DNA of 64,000 nucleotides from Ariolimax columbianus. Its lineage: Eukaryota > Mollusca > Gastropoda > Stylommatophora > Arionidae. Shown here one piece after another: positions 11,750-20,689 of the stretch. Below the pieces are notes generated by a model. The model was given only the letters and a program-made list of their open reading frames with translations. It ran no database searches and was not told the DNA's origin. How positions within the stretch are numbered: position 1 is the stretch's first letter; each line of letters begins with the position of its first letter. The position numbers were made by a program, and so were the translations under genes. The stretch is from the NCBI GenBank assembly GCA_036924085.1, contig JAVGWX010000002.1, positions 49,607,948 to 49,671,947 of the forward strand, read 5' to 3'.

Positions 11750-12655
11750 CGGGGCTTTCAAATTAAACCAAGACTTTTTGTTCTAGTTCTGCCTGAATGT
11801 GTTATAGCGTGCTGGAACTACTATCATTAGTCAGGAGCACTTGCTATGGGCCAGTCACGTGACAGATAAATAAAATTGACGAACAGCACTGTAATGTGGT
11901 TGCATGAAACAGCGCGTTTTTATGAAGTTTCTTGTGAAAGAAGGTGTGAAACCTACGGAAATTTACAAAAGACTGCAATCACAACTCGGTGATGAAACGC
12001 ACAGCCGCAGAAAGACATTTTAATGGTGTAAACGTTTTTGAGAAAGACGTACATCCGTGAGTGACGATCCCGACCGTAGTGACTCTCAACCTACCAGTCA
12101 TTCTGGTGAATATTCAGATTGTGGAACGGCTTGTCCTGGGAAATCGAAGCATAACCTGTCGCAAAATAGCACAAGGGGTAAGCCTTTCTTTAGATACGGA
12201 GAACAGTTTTATTCATGAACATTTACATTTCGAAAGGTTAGTGCACGTTGGGTTTGATCACAAAAAGCGTTCTGAATCTGCAAGATAACGCTCGACCTCA
12301 TATGACTCACCGCACTAAGTGCCAGCTGCAGCAACTCGGCTGGGAGATGTTGCCACATCCACCTTACAGCCAAGGTCTCGCTTCAAGCGATTTCCCCTTG
12401 TTTGGACCACTAAAACAATTCTTGGGAGGTCTGCATTTCAGCACTGATGACAAAGTGAAATAGGCTGTCCTAGATTGGTTCAGACATTTTGACAGATCCT
12501 TATGCGCCGACGCTTTTCAAGCATTACTTACACGCTTTGATAAGTGTATAAACGTTGTAGGAGATTATATCGAAAAATATATGGCATTTTGACTGCTTGA
12601 AACAGATTCTTTTTCTTGCAAAATAATAGTCCCAGTTTGAATTGAACGCCCCTCG
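11750..12655 (+). mobile_element. Mariner-like transposon, internally deleted
   Basis: Plus-strand blocks read as a mariner transposase: KFLVKEGVKPTEIYKRLQSQ (helix-turn-helix region, near 11925), SVSDDPDRSDSQP (linker), then LQDNARPHMTHRTKCQLQQL, LPHPPYSQGLASSDF-LF and DKCINVVGDYIEKYM (about 12270-12590). The ARPH and PPYS-L-SSDF blocks surround the second catalytic aspartate region. Part of the catalytic core is missing and the element is only 906 bp. Ends are imperfect inverted repeats (GGGGCTTTCAAATTAAAC and the complement of GTTTGAATTGAACGCCCC, with mismatches). It sits at a TA (11748-11749), the other TA having become CA (12656-12657). Removing it restores the LINE-D codon order. Confidence 0.85.
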
Positions 12656-13540
12656 CACATTAAGACAAATATGTGAACAATCTATATAATATGATGGAAA
12701 CATCAGCCTTATAATCATAGATCAAGAAAAAGCGCTCGATAGTCAACAGGAGAAAATTATGGGAGATCCTGGCAGATTATGGAAAGCTCTATATCAGGAC
12801 AGCCAAAGTGCAGTAAGAACAACAAAAGGTATGTCAGAGTGGTTCCCCATTTCATCAGGCGTCAGACAGGGTTGTGTTCTGTCACCACTCCTCTTTGTCA
12901 CTTATATGAATAAAATCACACAGAAGGCAAATATAGAACAGGAAAGTACCAACTAATTGCTCTTTTGCAGACGACCAATGTCTGATCCACTTCAATTAAC
13001 AAAAATACAATGTCATATTGACTAACTCTACTTAAACTGTCAAAAGTACGAAAAACAGAGGCAATGAATAAAGGTAGAAAGCACACCAAACTTGATATTC
13101 ACGTGAATCAAACAACAATAAAGCAGGTACAAGAATTAAGGTATTTGGTAGCTGTTTTTACAAGGATTACAGACTCGATATAGAGATAGAGACGAGAGTG
13201 CAGAAGGCAAATACTGTCACCTACCAGCTGTTTCCACTACTAAGACAACCCAAGATTTTTACACCAAGCAAAAATGCAGATGATATATAATATCTTCATG
13301 CCAACCCTGCGCTAACAGTGCCAGACATGGTCATGCAACTTTCTACAGGAGAATATGAGAAAGAAGGCAAGAAGTAGACCGAAGAAAAGGTAGATAGACA
13401 GCGTGAACGAGACCTACCTTAAAATGTAGAAAAATGTTACACGGGCCACGAGTGAGGCGAAAGACAAATACATACCACGATACTGGGCTACAACCCGGTA
13501 GAATGTAAGACCACAAAAGAAGAATAAAAAGTGACTGCTG

Positions 13541-13901
13541 TTTGGTCCTTTCCCATAAGTCTTCATTTCGGACCATGTCTTGCCAAGTTTTGCTGATTAT
13601 CCTTGTAGACATCTGATAACGAAGGACTGGAGTCTTTGTTTTAACGTTTAGGGCAACTAAAGATCTGTCAAATATGCTTGCCGCGCAATTATGGGTACAG
13701 CAGATGTGGACAGGAGTAAAGTTTGAAGACTGTCAATGACGCCCTTGTTATATGACATCACGATATATAAATCAACAATGCACATACTGCAGGGAATTGA
13801 AATCAAACGATGCTTGAGTGGACTGGGCAGCAAGAGAGGACGGAGCAGAAGCGTTTACAACCAGTGAGCTGTAGAATCCATCATTATCCACAACCTTCGC
13901 C
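13541..13901. other. No gene recognised
   Basis: No supported feature between the LINE end and the next tandem array. Confidence 0.4.
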
Positions 13902-14200
13902 ATTCACTGAGAGATACTGTGGGTATATGCCCGAAGTGCAGTGAAATCGATTCTTAGTAACATTCACTGAGAGATACTGTGGGTATATGCCCGAAGTGCA
14001 GTGAAATCGATTCTTAGTAACATTCACTGAGAGATACTGTGGGTTATGCCCGAAGTGCAGTGAAATCAATTCTTAGTAATATTCACTGAGAGATACTGTG
14101 GGTTATGCCCGAAGTGCAGTGAAATCAATTCTTAGTAACATTCACTGAGAGATACTGTAGGTATATGCCCGAAGTGCAGTGAATTCGATTCATAGTAACA
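13902..14200. repeat. 60-bp tandem repeat, five copies
   Basis: Units begin CATTCACTGAGAGATACTGT and end near CGATTCTTAGTAA. Copies are 59-60 bp and nearly identical except for small indels (GGGTATATG versus GGGTTATG). No coding meaning is evident. Confidence 0.95.
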
Positions 14201-14205
14201 GAATA

Positions 14206-14220
14206 GAATATATATATATA

Positions 14221-14292
<72 letters not shown>
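14206..14292. repeat. (AT)n microsatellite
   Basis: About 85 bp of almost pure AT dinucleotide. Confidence 0.97.
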
Positions 14293-14294
<2 letters not shown>

Positions 14295-14299
14295 ACAAA

Positions 14300-14650
14300 A
14301 ATAGCGACTAGTCGAAAGAAATCAGAAGCAGAATAGACATGGCAACGCAGAGGCTGAACGACCTGAAGAAATTATGACAGAGCACCAACAAAACGACAAA
14401 AGTGAGGGACTATTGTTTTTTTCTGTGGCAGCAAATCATGGACGACACAAACACTTCTTGACAAAGAATCGAATAATTCGAGTCAAAATGTTACAGAAAG
14501 ATAAATATAGACATTCGGCAAGGGTTGAACATAAAAGAGAACTGGTTTATCAATTCTATTTTGGCCAGAAATGTAAATACTTTGGTTACATCAAGAGACA
14601 CGGTAATGGATGGGATGGGAGCGACGTTCTATAAAGGACATGCTACATGA
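14300..14650 (+). pseudogene. LINE-B 3' tail copy
   Basis: The plus strand reads MTEHQQNDKSEGLLFFSVAA, then RVKMLQKDKYRHSARVEHKR and FGQKCKYFGYIKRHGNG, ending WDGSDVL. It is collinear with 37-385 (RHSARVEHRGELVYQF, YFGHIKRHN) and with the antisense of 23645-24060. About 90 bp of basic linker is missing between IKRHGNG and DGSDVL compared with 37-385. It starts right after an (AT)n run and ends beside another microsatellite. Confidence 0.8.
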
Positions 14651-14654
14651 TATC

Positions 14655-14790
14655 TATATATACACACACACACATATACATATATATATACATATATATA
14701 TATATATGTATATATGTATATATATGTAATGTATATACATGTATACACACACACGCACACACACATATATATATATAAATATATTCACAG
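14655..14790. repeat. Compound CA/TA microsatellite
   Basis: Alternating (CA)n, (TA)n and TATG units. The small ORF through it is a composition artefact. Confidence 0.95.
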
Positions 14791-15982
14791 CAGAAATAGC
14801 AGCAATTCAGTGCATTGACCCCCAAGAAGTATTCATTTTTGGAACTATTTTGGCTATGTTATAAGCCAAGACTTTTGTAAAACGAAGCTAGTTTTTCTGT
14901 CTTTATATGAAGGTTCAAATCATGCCAAAAGAGTGAAATCCTTTCTATTTTTGTAACATGTAAACATGTGTTGCGTTTCTAAAAACAACTCTAATTAACT
15001 GCAGTAATAAGCATAGATTTGTATTCCTATTTATATGACGACAGACCAATAATTAGTTAGCTGATATACATTACTGAAAAACTAGAATCCTGTTAATCAA
15101 TCAGGCAGATAAAATGTGACTGACATCTGGAAGCCAACATTTATTACATTCTGGTTCTGCAGTCTGTCAGGTCGGCTCTTAGAAATTACTTCCTTTGTAT
15201 GTCTTTCAGACTTTGACTAGACTAATCATAGTACGTTTCTATGTGAGTTTCCTTTCTCTGGCTCACTGAGCCTACGGAAAGTGCAGCTCTAAAGTGTCTT
15301 TGGCTTTGGCTTATTACTATTTGGCTAACTCAACGACAAAAGGGCGGTAATATGCCTTCGGTGGTGCTGGTAAAAGTAATGATATCCTTGTATGAGGTGC
15401 GTCGTTTCACACCATTAGCACTGGAAGGTAAGGCGCGTGTCTCTATGTCTTGAACAAACAAAAACGCGAAGGATGCGTGTTCAAACCCACAAGCCTCAAG
15501 CGTCCCCTGGTTTCAAGTGAAGTGAGATCGGTGCCTAGATAAACGATAAACTCAGAGGTCATGTGTACACGATGTACATCTTGGCAGTTGACATTCGAAA
15601 AGAGCAAGCTTTTAGACACTGACTGGGCAAAACTTCTAAAGGTAACAAAATGCCTACCCAATAGTGGTCCAACGAAGGCCAAAAGGCGGAAGACTTCCAA
15701 TATACAAAGACATAACAGACAATAACCTGTCTGTCTGTTCACTCAATTGTAGTAAGTATATACACAGAAAAGACCTCTGCCCTCTCGGCTTAGAATAGAA
15801 ACAACTAAGAAGAAATTAAGCATGACAAAAAATAACACTTTTCTCTACAGCTTACTAACATGCAAGGGCTTGGTCACAAGACTTTACCCTGTCCATGAAA
15901 TAGCAGCGGTAGAAAGTTGGAATGATCACCTTCAAAGTTTTTCATATTTCTACTGGACCTGTGAGTTTTGATTGATTTTCTT
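14791..15982. other. No gene recognised
   Basis: No supported exon. Around 15415-15500 the pieces GGAAGGTAAGGCGCGTGTC and GTGTTCAAACCCAC have the spacing of A- and B-box elements and may be an eroded tRNA-derived SINE, but there is no second copy to confirm it. Confidence 0.35.
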
Positions 15983-16325
15983 CACGTACTAGGCTGATAA
16001 GCCAACGCGCGAGGCTACAAGGTGAGGGATTACGGCCGAACGCCTCTAAGCCAAAATCCCGCCCAAAAGCTCAGCACGATTGCAAAGGGAGGCTTCGACA
16101 TGGTGGGGACCTGGGGCTCCCGCTCCGCCCGGTCGAGCCGCAGAATGAGGTCTCTGCCGTCCGCCGATCAAAGCGGGCGGGAAGCTGCTCGATATTCACC
16201 CCATACGGCGATGAGGTATGAAACCATTTGTAGAAGACTTAGTTCTCGGACGGGGTGCCCTAAGCAGTAAATCAGCTACCTCACTGCGAACTGCTGAGAC
16301 TCAACCCTTGACCATGAGATATGTC
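15983..16325 (+). pseudogene. 28S rRNA 3'-end pseudogene (copy 1)
   Basis: The sequence follows the last part of eukaryotic large-subunit rRNA: GGCTGATAAGCCAACGCGCG, then GGGATTACGGCCGAACGCC, CTCTAAGCCAAAATCCCGCC, and finally TTAGTTCTCGGACGGGGTGC, CTAAGCAGTAAATCAGC and CTGCTGAGACTCAACCCTTG, close to where mature 28S ends. Several substitutions at positions that are normally invariant (for example AAAATCCC for AGAATCCC) mark it as a pseudogene. Recognition is from memory of the conserved 28S 3' domain. A second fragment follows at 16388-16577. Confidence 0.8.
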
Positions 16326-16387
16326 CGCACACCAGGCGAACAACATCTCCGTGCAATGACCAGGCTTGTCCCCTGGTCAAATGCACT

Positions 16388-16577
16388 ATTTCGAGAGGAA
16401 TCACAGGTCGCTGACATTTGGTCCACGTGCTTGGCTGATAAGCAACCATCTGAGGGACTACGGTCGAACGCCTCTAAGCCAGAATCCCGCCCTAAATCTC
16501 AGCACCGCTGTCATGGGAGGCTACAACATGGTTGGAGCTTGTGTCTCAGCCCGGCCCGGTCGAGCCGCAGAAATGCA
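16388..16577 (+). pseudogene. 28S rRNA 3'-domain insert with target-site duplication (copy 2)
   Basis: This segment starts slightly upstream of copy 1 (CGAGAGGAATCACAGGTC and GACATTTGGTCCACGTGC, from the sarcin-ricin-downstream region of 28S). It runs through CTCTAAGCCAGAATCCCGCC and stops at GAGCCGCAGAAATGCA. It is flanked by CCTGGTCAAATGCACT (16372-16387) and CCTGGTAAAATGCACT (16578-16593), a 16-bp direct repeat with one mismatch. That is what LINE-mediated retroposition of an rRNA fragment would leave. It shares divergent bases with copy 1, so the two may derive from one repeat family. Confidence 0.8.
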
Positions 16578-16593
16578 CCTGGTAAAATGCACT

Positions 16594-16939
16594 CCTGCCT
16601 CGCTCTTTGCCTCTGTCTGCTATCAGTCATCCCAATGGACGCAGAAGAGATGCAGTCCAGCGGACATTGCACCTTCTGCCCTATTGTGACAACCTCCCGG
16701 GTGGCGGGGAATGCTAGGCGTACCATCACTGCAGATGAGCCGAGAAAATAAAGGGAGCAAAGAGATACCTCACTCACATGCATATGCTACGTTTCTGGCA
16801 GGACGTGACGATCCTGGGACAAAGTCACACTGGACTGTCTCTCTTCCGGGATAGTACAAACTAGTACATAGTCCATCATATTATTGCCAAACCCTATAGA
16901 CACGAGTAGGGAAGACTCGATAGTCCTGCAAGACAACTT
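16594..16939. other. No gene recognised
   Basis: Several short open frames overlap here, but none matches a family I know. It may belong to the same unit as the rRNA-like inserts. Confidence 0.35.
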
Positions 16940-17120
16940 CCTAAGAGAGACAACTCTGACCAAGAACAACTGCTGCCTTGCATTTATGGTGGGGACAGCC
17001 AAAGGCTTAGGAGGGCAACCCTACAGAAACGCCTGTTGAAATCGGATGCACTGAGCCACAGGCTTAACAAAATAAAACAGTGCAACGTAAATATCGCTGT
17101 AAACAGCGTACGAAGAAGAA
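16940..17120 (+). repeat. SINE-1 related copy ending in CGTACGAAGAAG
   Basis: It contains the SINE-1 core TTGAAATCGGATGCACTGAG and ends AACAGCGTACGAAGAAGAAG. The core matches copies near 32455, 34120, 34745, 51540 and 60810. The end differs from the GAGAACGAA end of the first copies and looks like the CGTACGCAGAAGAAG end of LINE-A. The 5' limit is uncertain. Confidence 0.6.
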
Positions 17121-17244
17121 GAAATGGGAAAAAAACATGAAAATAAAAAAAACTAGTAAAAGTTGATTAAGGTTGAGCTTAATCAAAATTTAAAAATGGG
17201 TATGGTCAGATACCGCACCGAGACGAGAACACAAACAAAACCTA

Positions 17245-17270
17245 CGTTACGACCAATAGGCCTTCATCAG
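17245..17270 (-). ncRNA. Hammerhead-ribozyme-like core in the PLE 3' region
   Basis: On the minus strand the order is CTGATGA, A, GGCC, TATT, GGTC, GTAAC. This resembles the hammerhead core CUGANGA - stem II - GAAA. GGCC/GGTC can form a 4-bp stem II (one G-U) closed by UAUU. The following ACG could begin stem III with a CGT(C) at 17224-17227. The core GAAA reads GUAA, and I see no good stem I. Penelope-like elements are known to carry hammerhead motifs. The fragment copy (5811-5835) also has GTAAC but CGGATGA in place of CTGATGA. Confidence 0.4.
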
Positions 17271-17594
17271 GGACAACAACACTGAACTAACAAATCAACA
17301 TATAAGAAAAAATGGTCAACTCATCTGTTTCAGGTGGGAGACGCTTTCTGTCTAAGCGACCGGTCGTGCCAAGTACTCGATAGAAACTGAAATAGGAGCG
17401 GTCAAACAAAAAGTGGCGGAATATGCCTGATAAGCCAAGCGTGGCCAAATAGTGGTCCAGATAGGAGAACAATGAGAAGGCAATATAAGCCGGGAGGGCG
17501 TGATATTGATATAAGAGAGGGGGGAAGAGAACTGATGGAAGAATGGGGGAGGGGGGGGGAAGGAAGACAAATAGATGGGGGCCAGTGTGAGGGT

Positions 17595-17990
17595 TTAAGA
17601 AAAAGTATGGAAGATATTTATACCATGTGGTTGGAGACAGCCAATACTCGAGATAAGTCTGTTCTCAAGGGCGTATCGATGACGATCGTTAGAGAAGCAC
17701 GAAACTAGACCAGTGACACTGACGTCAGCCATACCCCGGTGCTCAGGACCATTGAAGTGGCTGGCAATTGGGGAACCAGTGCTGTTGCGGATGTCGTTGA
17801 GGTGTTTGCGGAAACGCTCCCGTAGTTCCATACCAGTTTCCCCAATGTAAGTCATACCACACTGGCGGCAGATGATGGAATAGATGAGGTTACGAGATTT
17901 GCATGTGAACCCCTCTTTGATGAAGAATTCAGCCTTAGGAAAGGTAATGGAGCGAGAAAGGATGACATAAGGGCAGGTGTATTTTTGCAC
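17595..17990 (-). pseudogene. PLE GIY-YIG endonuclease domain (frameshifted from RT)
   Basis: This ORF carries the endonuclease that nicks DNA for Penelope-type integration. It starts in the cysteine-bearing linker (QKYTCPYVILSRSITFP), then has IICRQCGMTYIGETG (the GIY-YIG core, here GMT-YIG), ELRERFRKHLNDI with the conserved arginine and histidine, SHFNGPEHRG, and NDRHRYALENRLISSIGC with the catalytic glutamate in LENRLI. It ends HGINIFHTFS. It lies in a different frame from the upstream RT. The frames meet at an A5 run (T5 on the plus strand, 17982-17986), where a one-base indel would rejoin them. The apparent methionine start is not meaningful. Confidence 0.85.
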
Positions 17991-20029
17991 GGCCTGGTGC
18001 CTGGGAGGCTATGAGGGCTGGTGTGTAGGCGACTACTGACCAGCAAGTCCCTCAGGTTCCTGTCACGCTTGTAGGCGACAAGGGGAGGATCGGGAAAAAC
18101 TACGCGAGTGGCAGGATCAGAGTGAAGGATAGGGAGATGGCGGAATAGGATATCCCGGACAGAGACGCTGTGAGGGTGATAGGTGAGGACGAGTTTCACA
18201 CGGTCAGAGGGAGGACGGCGGGTGGGAGTGAGGGAGTCTTGGCGGGAGATAAGAAGAACCCGCTGAAGAGCGGAGGAGAGAGTGGTCTCAGGGTAGAGTC
18301 GCTTGCGGAAGAAGCCAAGCATCTCGTGGGCCCTGAGAAGGAAGTCGTCGTCATCCTGACATAGGCGTCGGAGGCGGAGGAGTTGGGAGAAAGGAAGCGA
18401 ATCGCGGCAGGATAGGGGATGGGAGGAAGTGTAGAGGAGGTAGTTGTGAGCGTCAGTGGGTTTGTAGTAGACAGTGGTGGAGAGGCCTGAAGGGCAGATA
18501 GAGACAGTGATGTCCAGAAAGTGGACAGACGTGAGGGAAATGTCAGACGTGAACTTGATCGAGGGATGGAAGTCGTTGACAAAGTCGATAAAGTTGAGGA
18601 GATCCTTCTCCGACATGTCAGTCATACCAATCCCATCGTCGATGTATCGATAATACATCAAAGGAAAGGGGCCCTGGAATTGAAGCCAGATCAAGTGTTC
18701 CAGGTGACCCATGAACAGGCATGCGTAGCTGGGGCCCATTCTGGTGCCCATAGCCACACCGCTGATCTGGTCGAAGAACTGGCCATTGAATTCAAAGGTA
18801 TTGAGAGTAAGAACGAGTTCTGCTAGACGGACGATGGCAGACGTGGAGATGGATGGGTTAACCCTTCGGTCAAGGAAGAAACGGAGGGCCAATAAACCAT
18901 CAGAGTGGGGGATCGAGGTGTACAGTGAACAGACATCAAGTAGGAAGAGACGATAGGTATGGTCAGGGGAGAGGACAATGGTAGAGAAAGTGGTTAAGGC
19001 GTGGTTGGTGTCCTTAAGAAATGTGGGAAGACTCTCCACCATAGGTTGGACGACACTATCCAGGAAGTCTGATACCAGTTTGGTGGGACAGGAACAGGCA
19101 GAGACAATAGGGCGACCTGGGTTGTCGGGCTTATGAATTTTAGGCAGCATGTAGAAAGAAGGCTTACCCAGACAACTGTCAAAGATTCGGAGGTTTGTAG
19201 CGCTCTTCGGGAGGAGATGTCGTTTGGTCATATCAAGGATGGTGGTAGAGACCTCCTTGTTAAAACGGACAGTGGCATCATCGGCGCGCGGTTTATAGAA
19301 AGAAGGATCAGATAGTTGAAGACTGCCCTCCTGAACATATAAATCCTTGCGCCAAACCACCACTGCTCCCCCCTTATCAGCAGGTTTAATCACGAGATCC
19401 CTACGCCGACTAAGGCTAGCCAGAGCACAAGCCTCGGTATGGGAAATGTTCGAATAACGCAAGCGCCGAGGGCAGTAGGCCTTGATATCGCGAAGAGTAG
19501 TTTTAATATAGAGGTCTACGGCACGGGATCGGCCAGGAGGAGGAGTCCAGTCAGATTTAAGATGGGAATAGCTGGAGAAAGGGTCATCGGGGTCAGGAAA
19601 AGAGCAAGAGTTGGGATTGTTTTGGTACCATTGTCTAAGACGTAGGCGGCGATGATAGGCATGCACATCCTTGAGAACAGAGTATTGGTCAATGGAGGGC
19701 TGGAGGGGGACAAAGTTAAGGCCTTTGCTGAGAACTGATATTTCACTCTCAGTCAGAGGAAGATCAGAGGGGATACAGACCACTTGATGGCGCGAATCAG
19801 TGGACGAGGAGGAAGGAGGGGTAGGAGGACGGAGACGAGTAAGCTTGTCCTTCTTGAGAGCAGACAAGAAGTCGTATAACTGACGATTGAGTGTATGAAT
19901 AATGTAGCGGATGACAGCATAGGAAAAGTAGTCCTGGGTGGAGAGAGCTAACAAACAGTGCAGGAGATGAGATTGGGAGGAATGAAGATCATGGAGAAGA
20001 AGAAGAAGAAGAAGACTGATTTTCTGCAT
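17852..20029 (-). CDS. PLE reverse transcriptase (725 codons)
   Basis: Penelope-type RT, which copies element RNA at a nicked target. Key blocks: KPADKGGAVVV (215-225), KPSFYMLPKIHKP (289-301), GRPIVSACSCPTKLVSDFLD (305-324), motif A as LLDVCSLYTSIPHSDG (363-378), motif B as SGVAMGTRMGPSYACLFMG (423-441), motif C as YYRYIDDGIGM (459-469) and VHFLDITVSI, then YYKPTDAHNYLLYTSSHP. The catalytic aspartates are present. The ATG at 20029 is preceded by an in-frame TGA 15 bases upstream, so it is a credible start, though the leucine-rich first 30 residues could be spurious. The last roughly 45 codons after the A5 run are out of frame: the native protein should continue into GIY-YIG. Total length with that domain fits canonical PLEs. 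Confidence 0.9.
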   Translation of the reverse strand: MQKISLLLLLLLHDLHSSQSHLLHCLLALSTQDYFSYAVIRYIIHTLNRQLYDFLSALKKDKLTRLRPPTPPSSSSTDSRHQVVCIPSDLPLTESEISVLSKGLNFVPLQPSIDQYSVLKDVHAYHRRLRLRQWYQNNPNSCSFPDPDDPFSSYSHLKSDWTPPPGRSRAVDLYIKTTLRDIKAYCPRRLRYSNISHTEACALASLSRRRDLVIKPADKGGAVVVWRKDLYVQEGSLQLSDPSFYKPRADDATVRFNKEVSTTILDMTKRHLLPKSATNLRIFDSCLGKPSFYMLPKIHKPDNPGRPIVSACSCPTKLVSDFLDSVVQPMVESLPTFLKDTNHALTTFSTIVLSPDHTYRLFLLDVCSLYTSIPHSDGLLALRFFLDRRVNPSISTSAIVRLAELVLTLNTFEFNGQFFDQISGVAMGTRMGPSYACLFMGHLEHLIWLQFQGPFPLMYYRYIDDGIGMTDMSEKDLLNFIDFVNDFHPSIKFTSDISLTSVHFLDITVSICPSGLSTTVYYKPTDAHNYLLYTSSHPLSCRDSLPFSQLLRLRRLCQDDDDFLLRAHEMLGFFRKRLYPETTLSSALQRVLLISRQDSLTPTRRPPSDRVKLVLTYHPHSVSVRDILFRHLPILHSDPATRVVFPDPPLVAYKRDRNLRDLLVSSRLHTSPHSLPGTRPCKNTPALMSSFLAPLPFLRLNSSSKRGSHANLVTSSIPSSAASVV

Positions 20030-20174
20030 CGATTGTTCCTGTCAGGGTGCATGGTGCAACACACCAAATTGAACTGATCTGTTGCTTTAACATAGTGGGT
20101 AAGTCAGAGGCCAGACGAGTGATTAATTTATTGTTGTAACAAGACTAAATACATCCAGATATAGACTGGAGATG

Positions 20175-20600
20175 GAATCAGTTTTTTCTGTTCTTTACTT
20201 GAACTACTTGGAATCCTGGTATTCAAACAGGCATAGTTATTGTTTGTTGCCAGGTAGTCGAAAGCTTCGGTTTTGCGTCGGAGGTATTTTAGAAACTTCT
20301 GCGGTTTACTAGGCCTGGGGGAAGGTACAACTAATTTGAGTCGATTTTTAACTTCAATTTTTTAATTTTGTCCGGGGTAGCGGCCGTTAAGCCTACTCTT
20401 TTCTATTTCTAATTGCCAAGAGATTTTTGACGTGCTCAACACTGTACCCGGGAGTCCGATCTCACTACCCATAGATCAGGGAAATTTATACCAGAAGATC
20501 AATGTGAAAAAATCTCGGTCTCCACCGTGATTCGAACCAGTGACATCCGGTACCCGAGTCGGAACCTTACCTCGAGACCACTGATTCCCCGTCCTTCACA
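20175..20600 (-). repeat. SINE-2 (tRNA-derived), minus copy
   Basis: On the minus strand a tRNA-like head has GTGGTCTCGAGGTAAGG (A-box region) and CTGGTTCGAATCACGG (B box; the complement lies at 20529-20538). It continues into a long body with GAGCACGTCAAAAATC, AGGCCTAGTAAACCGCAG and CTGTTTGAATACCAG. The same order occurs on the plus strand at 48528-48880. The two copies are diverged but collinear for about 350-400 bp. Confidence 0.85.
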
Positions 20601-20689
20601 CGAGTCGGTAAAACAATGATGCAGACAGTTTAAGTGGGGTCGCTCAAATATTGCTGATCTGCCAAGCTCAGGAAGACCTGCCTTAGAGA

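Larger units (their letters stand above)
9290..13540 (+). pseudogene. LINE-D: long degenerate LINE interrupted three times
   Basis: Plus-strand pieces follow the order expected for one LINE ORF2. First comes the linker (INHKKTSTKEEKKQ, RWWNKEVKSSIQEKKKCYHKW, 9754 onward VREKFQSTYNYQNKF). Then come a RWREYFSEMLN block, the RT fingers (NKAAGIDGITKEIP, VPIDWQRAIIVLIYKNK, NNQFGFRKRKRCTDAIFT at 11362-11750), the region around motif A (IIDQEKALD near 12716), motif B as SSGVRQGCVLSP (12853-12890) and a decayed motif C (FADDQCL near 12967). The order is broken by a tandem amplification (9841-10324 and 11254-11390), a probable solo LTR (10325-11253) and a mariner copy (11750-12655). Many stops; non-functional. 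Clade not certain. Confidence 0.8.
17213..20035 (-). mobile_element. Penelope-like element (PLE), nearly complete
   Basis: The minus-strand unit contains, in order, a short leader, an RT ORF (20029 to 17852), a GIY-YIG endonuclease in another frame (17990 to 17595), a purine-rich 3' UTR and a terminal block at 17239-17276. RT followed by a C-terminal GIY-YIG domain is diagnostic of canonical Penelope-like elements. Similarity to the fragment at 5776-6500 defines the 3' limit at about 17213. The 5' limit is not visible: I found no matching terminal repeat upstream of 20035, and no target-site duplication. One frameshift separates the two domains; otherwise the coding sequence is remarkably intact for this window. 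Confidence 0.9.

Noticed and set aside
13902..14200. Possible CRISPR-like array (regular 60-bp spacing)
   Set aside because: The whole 60-bp unit is repeated with no unique spacers, and the setting is eukaryotic. It is a plain tandem repeat.
16218..16751. 177-codon ORF across the 28S-like region
   Set aside because: Its sequence is rRNA pseudogene plus flank in translation; no domain, and its frame follows from the low stop density of GC-richer rRNA.
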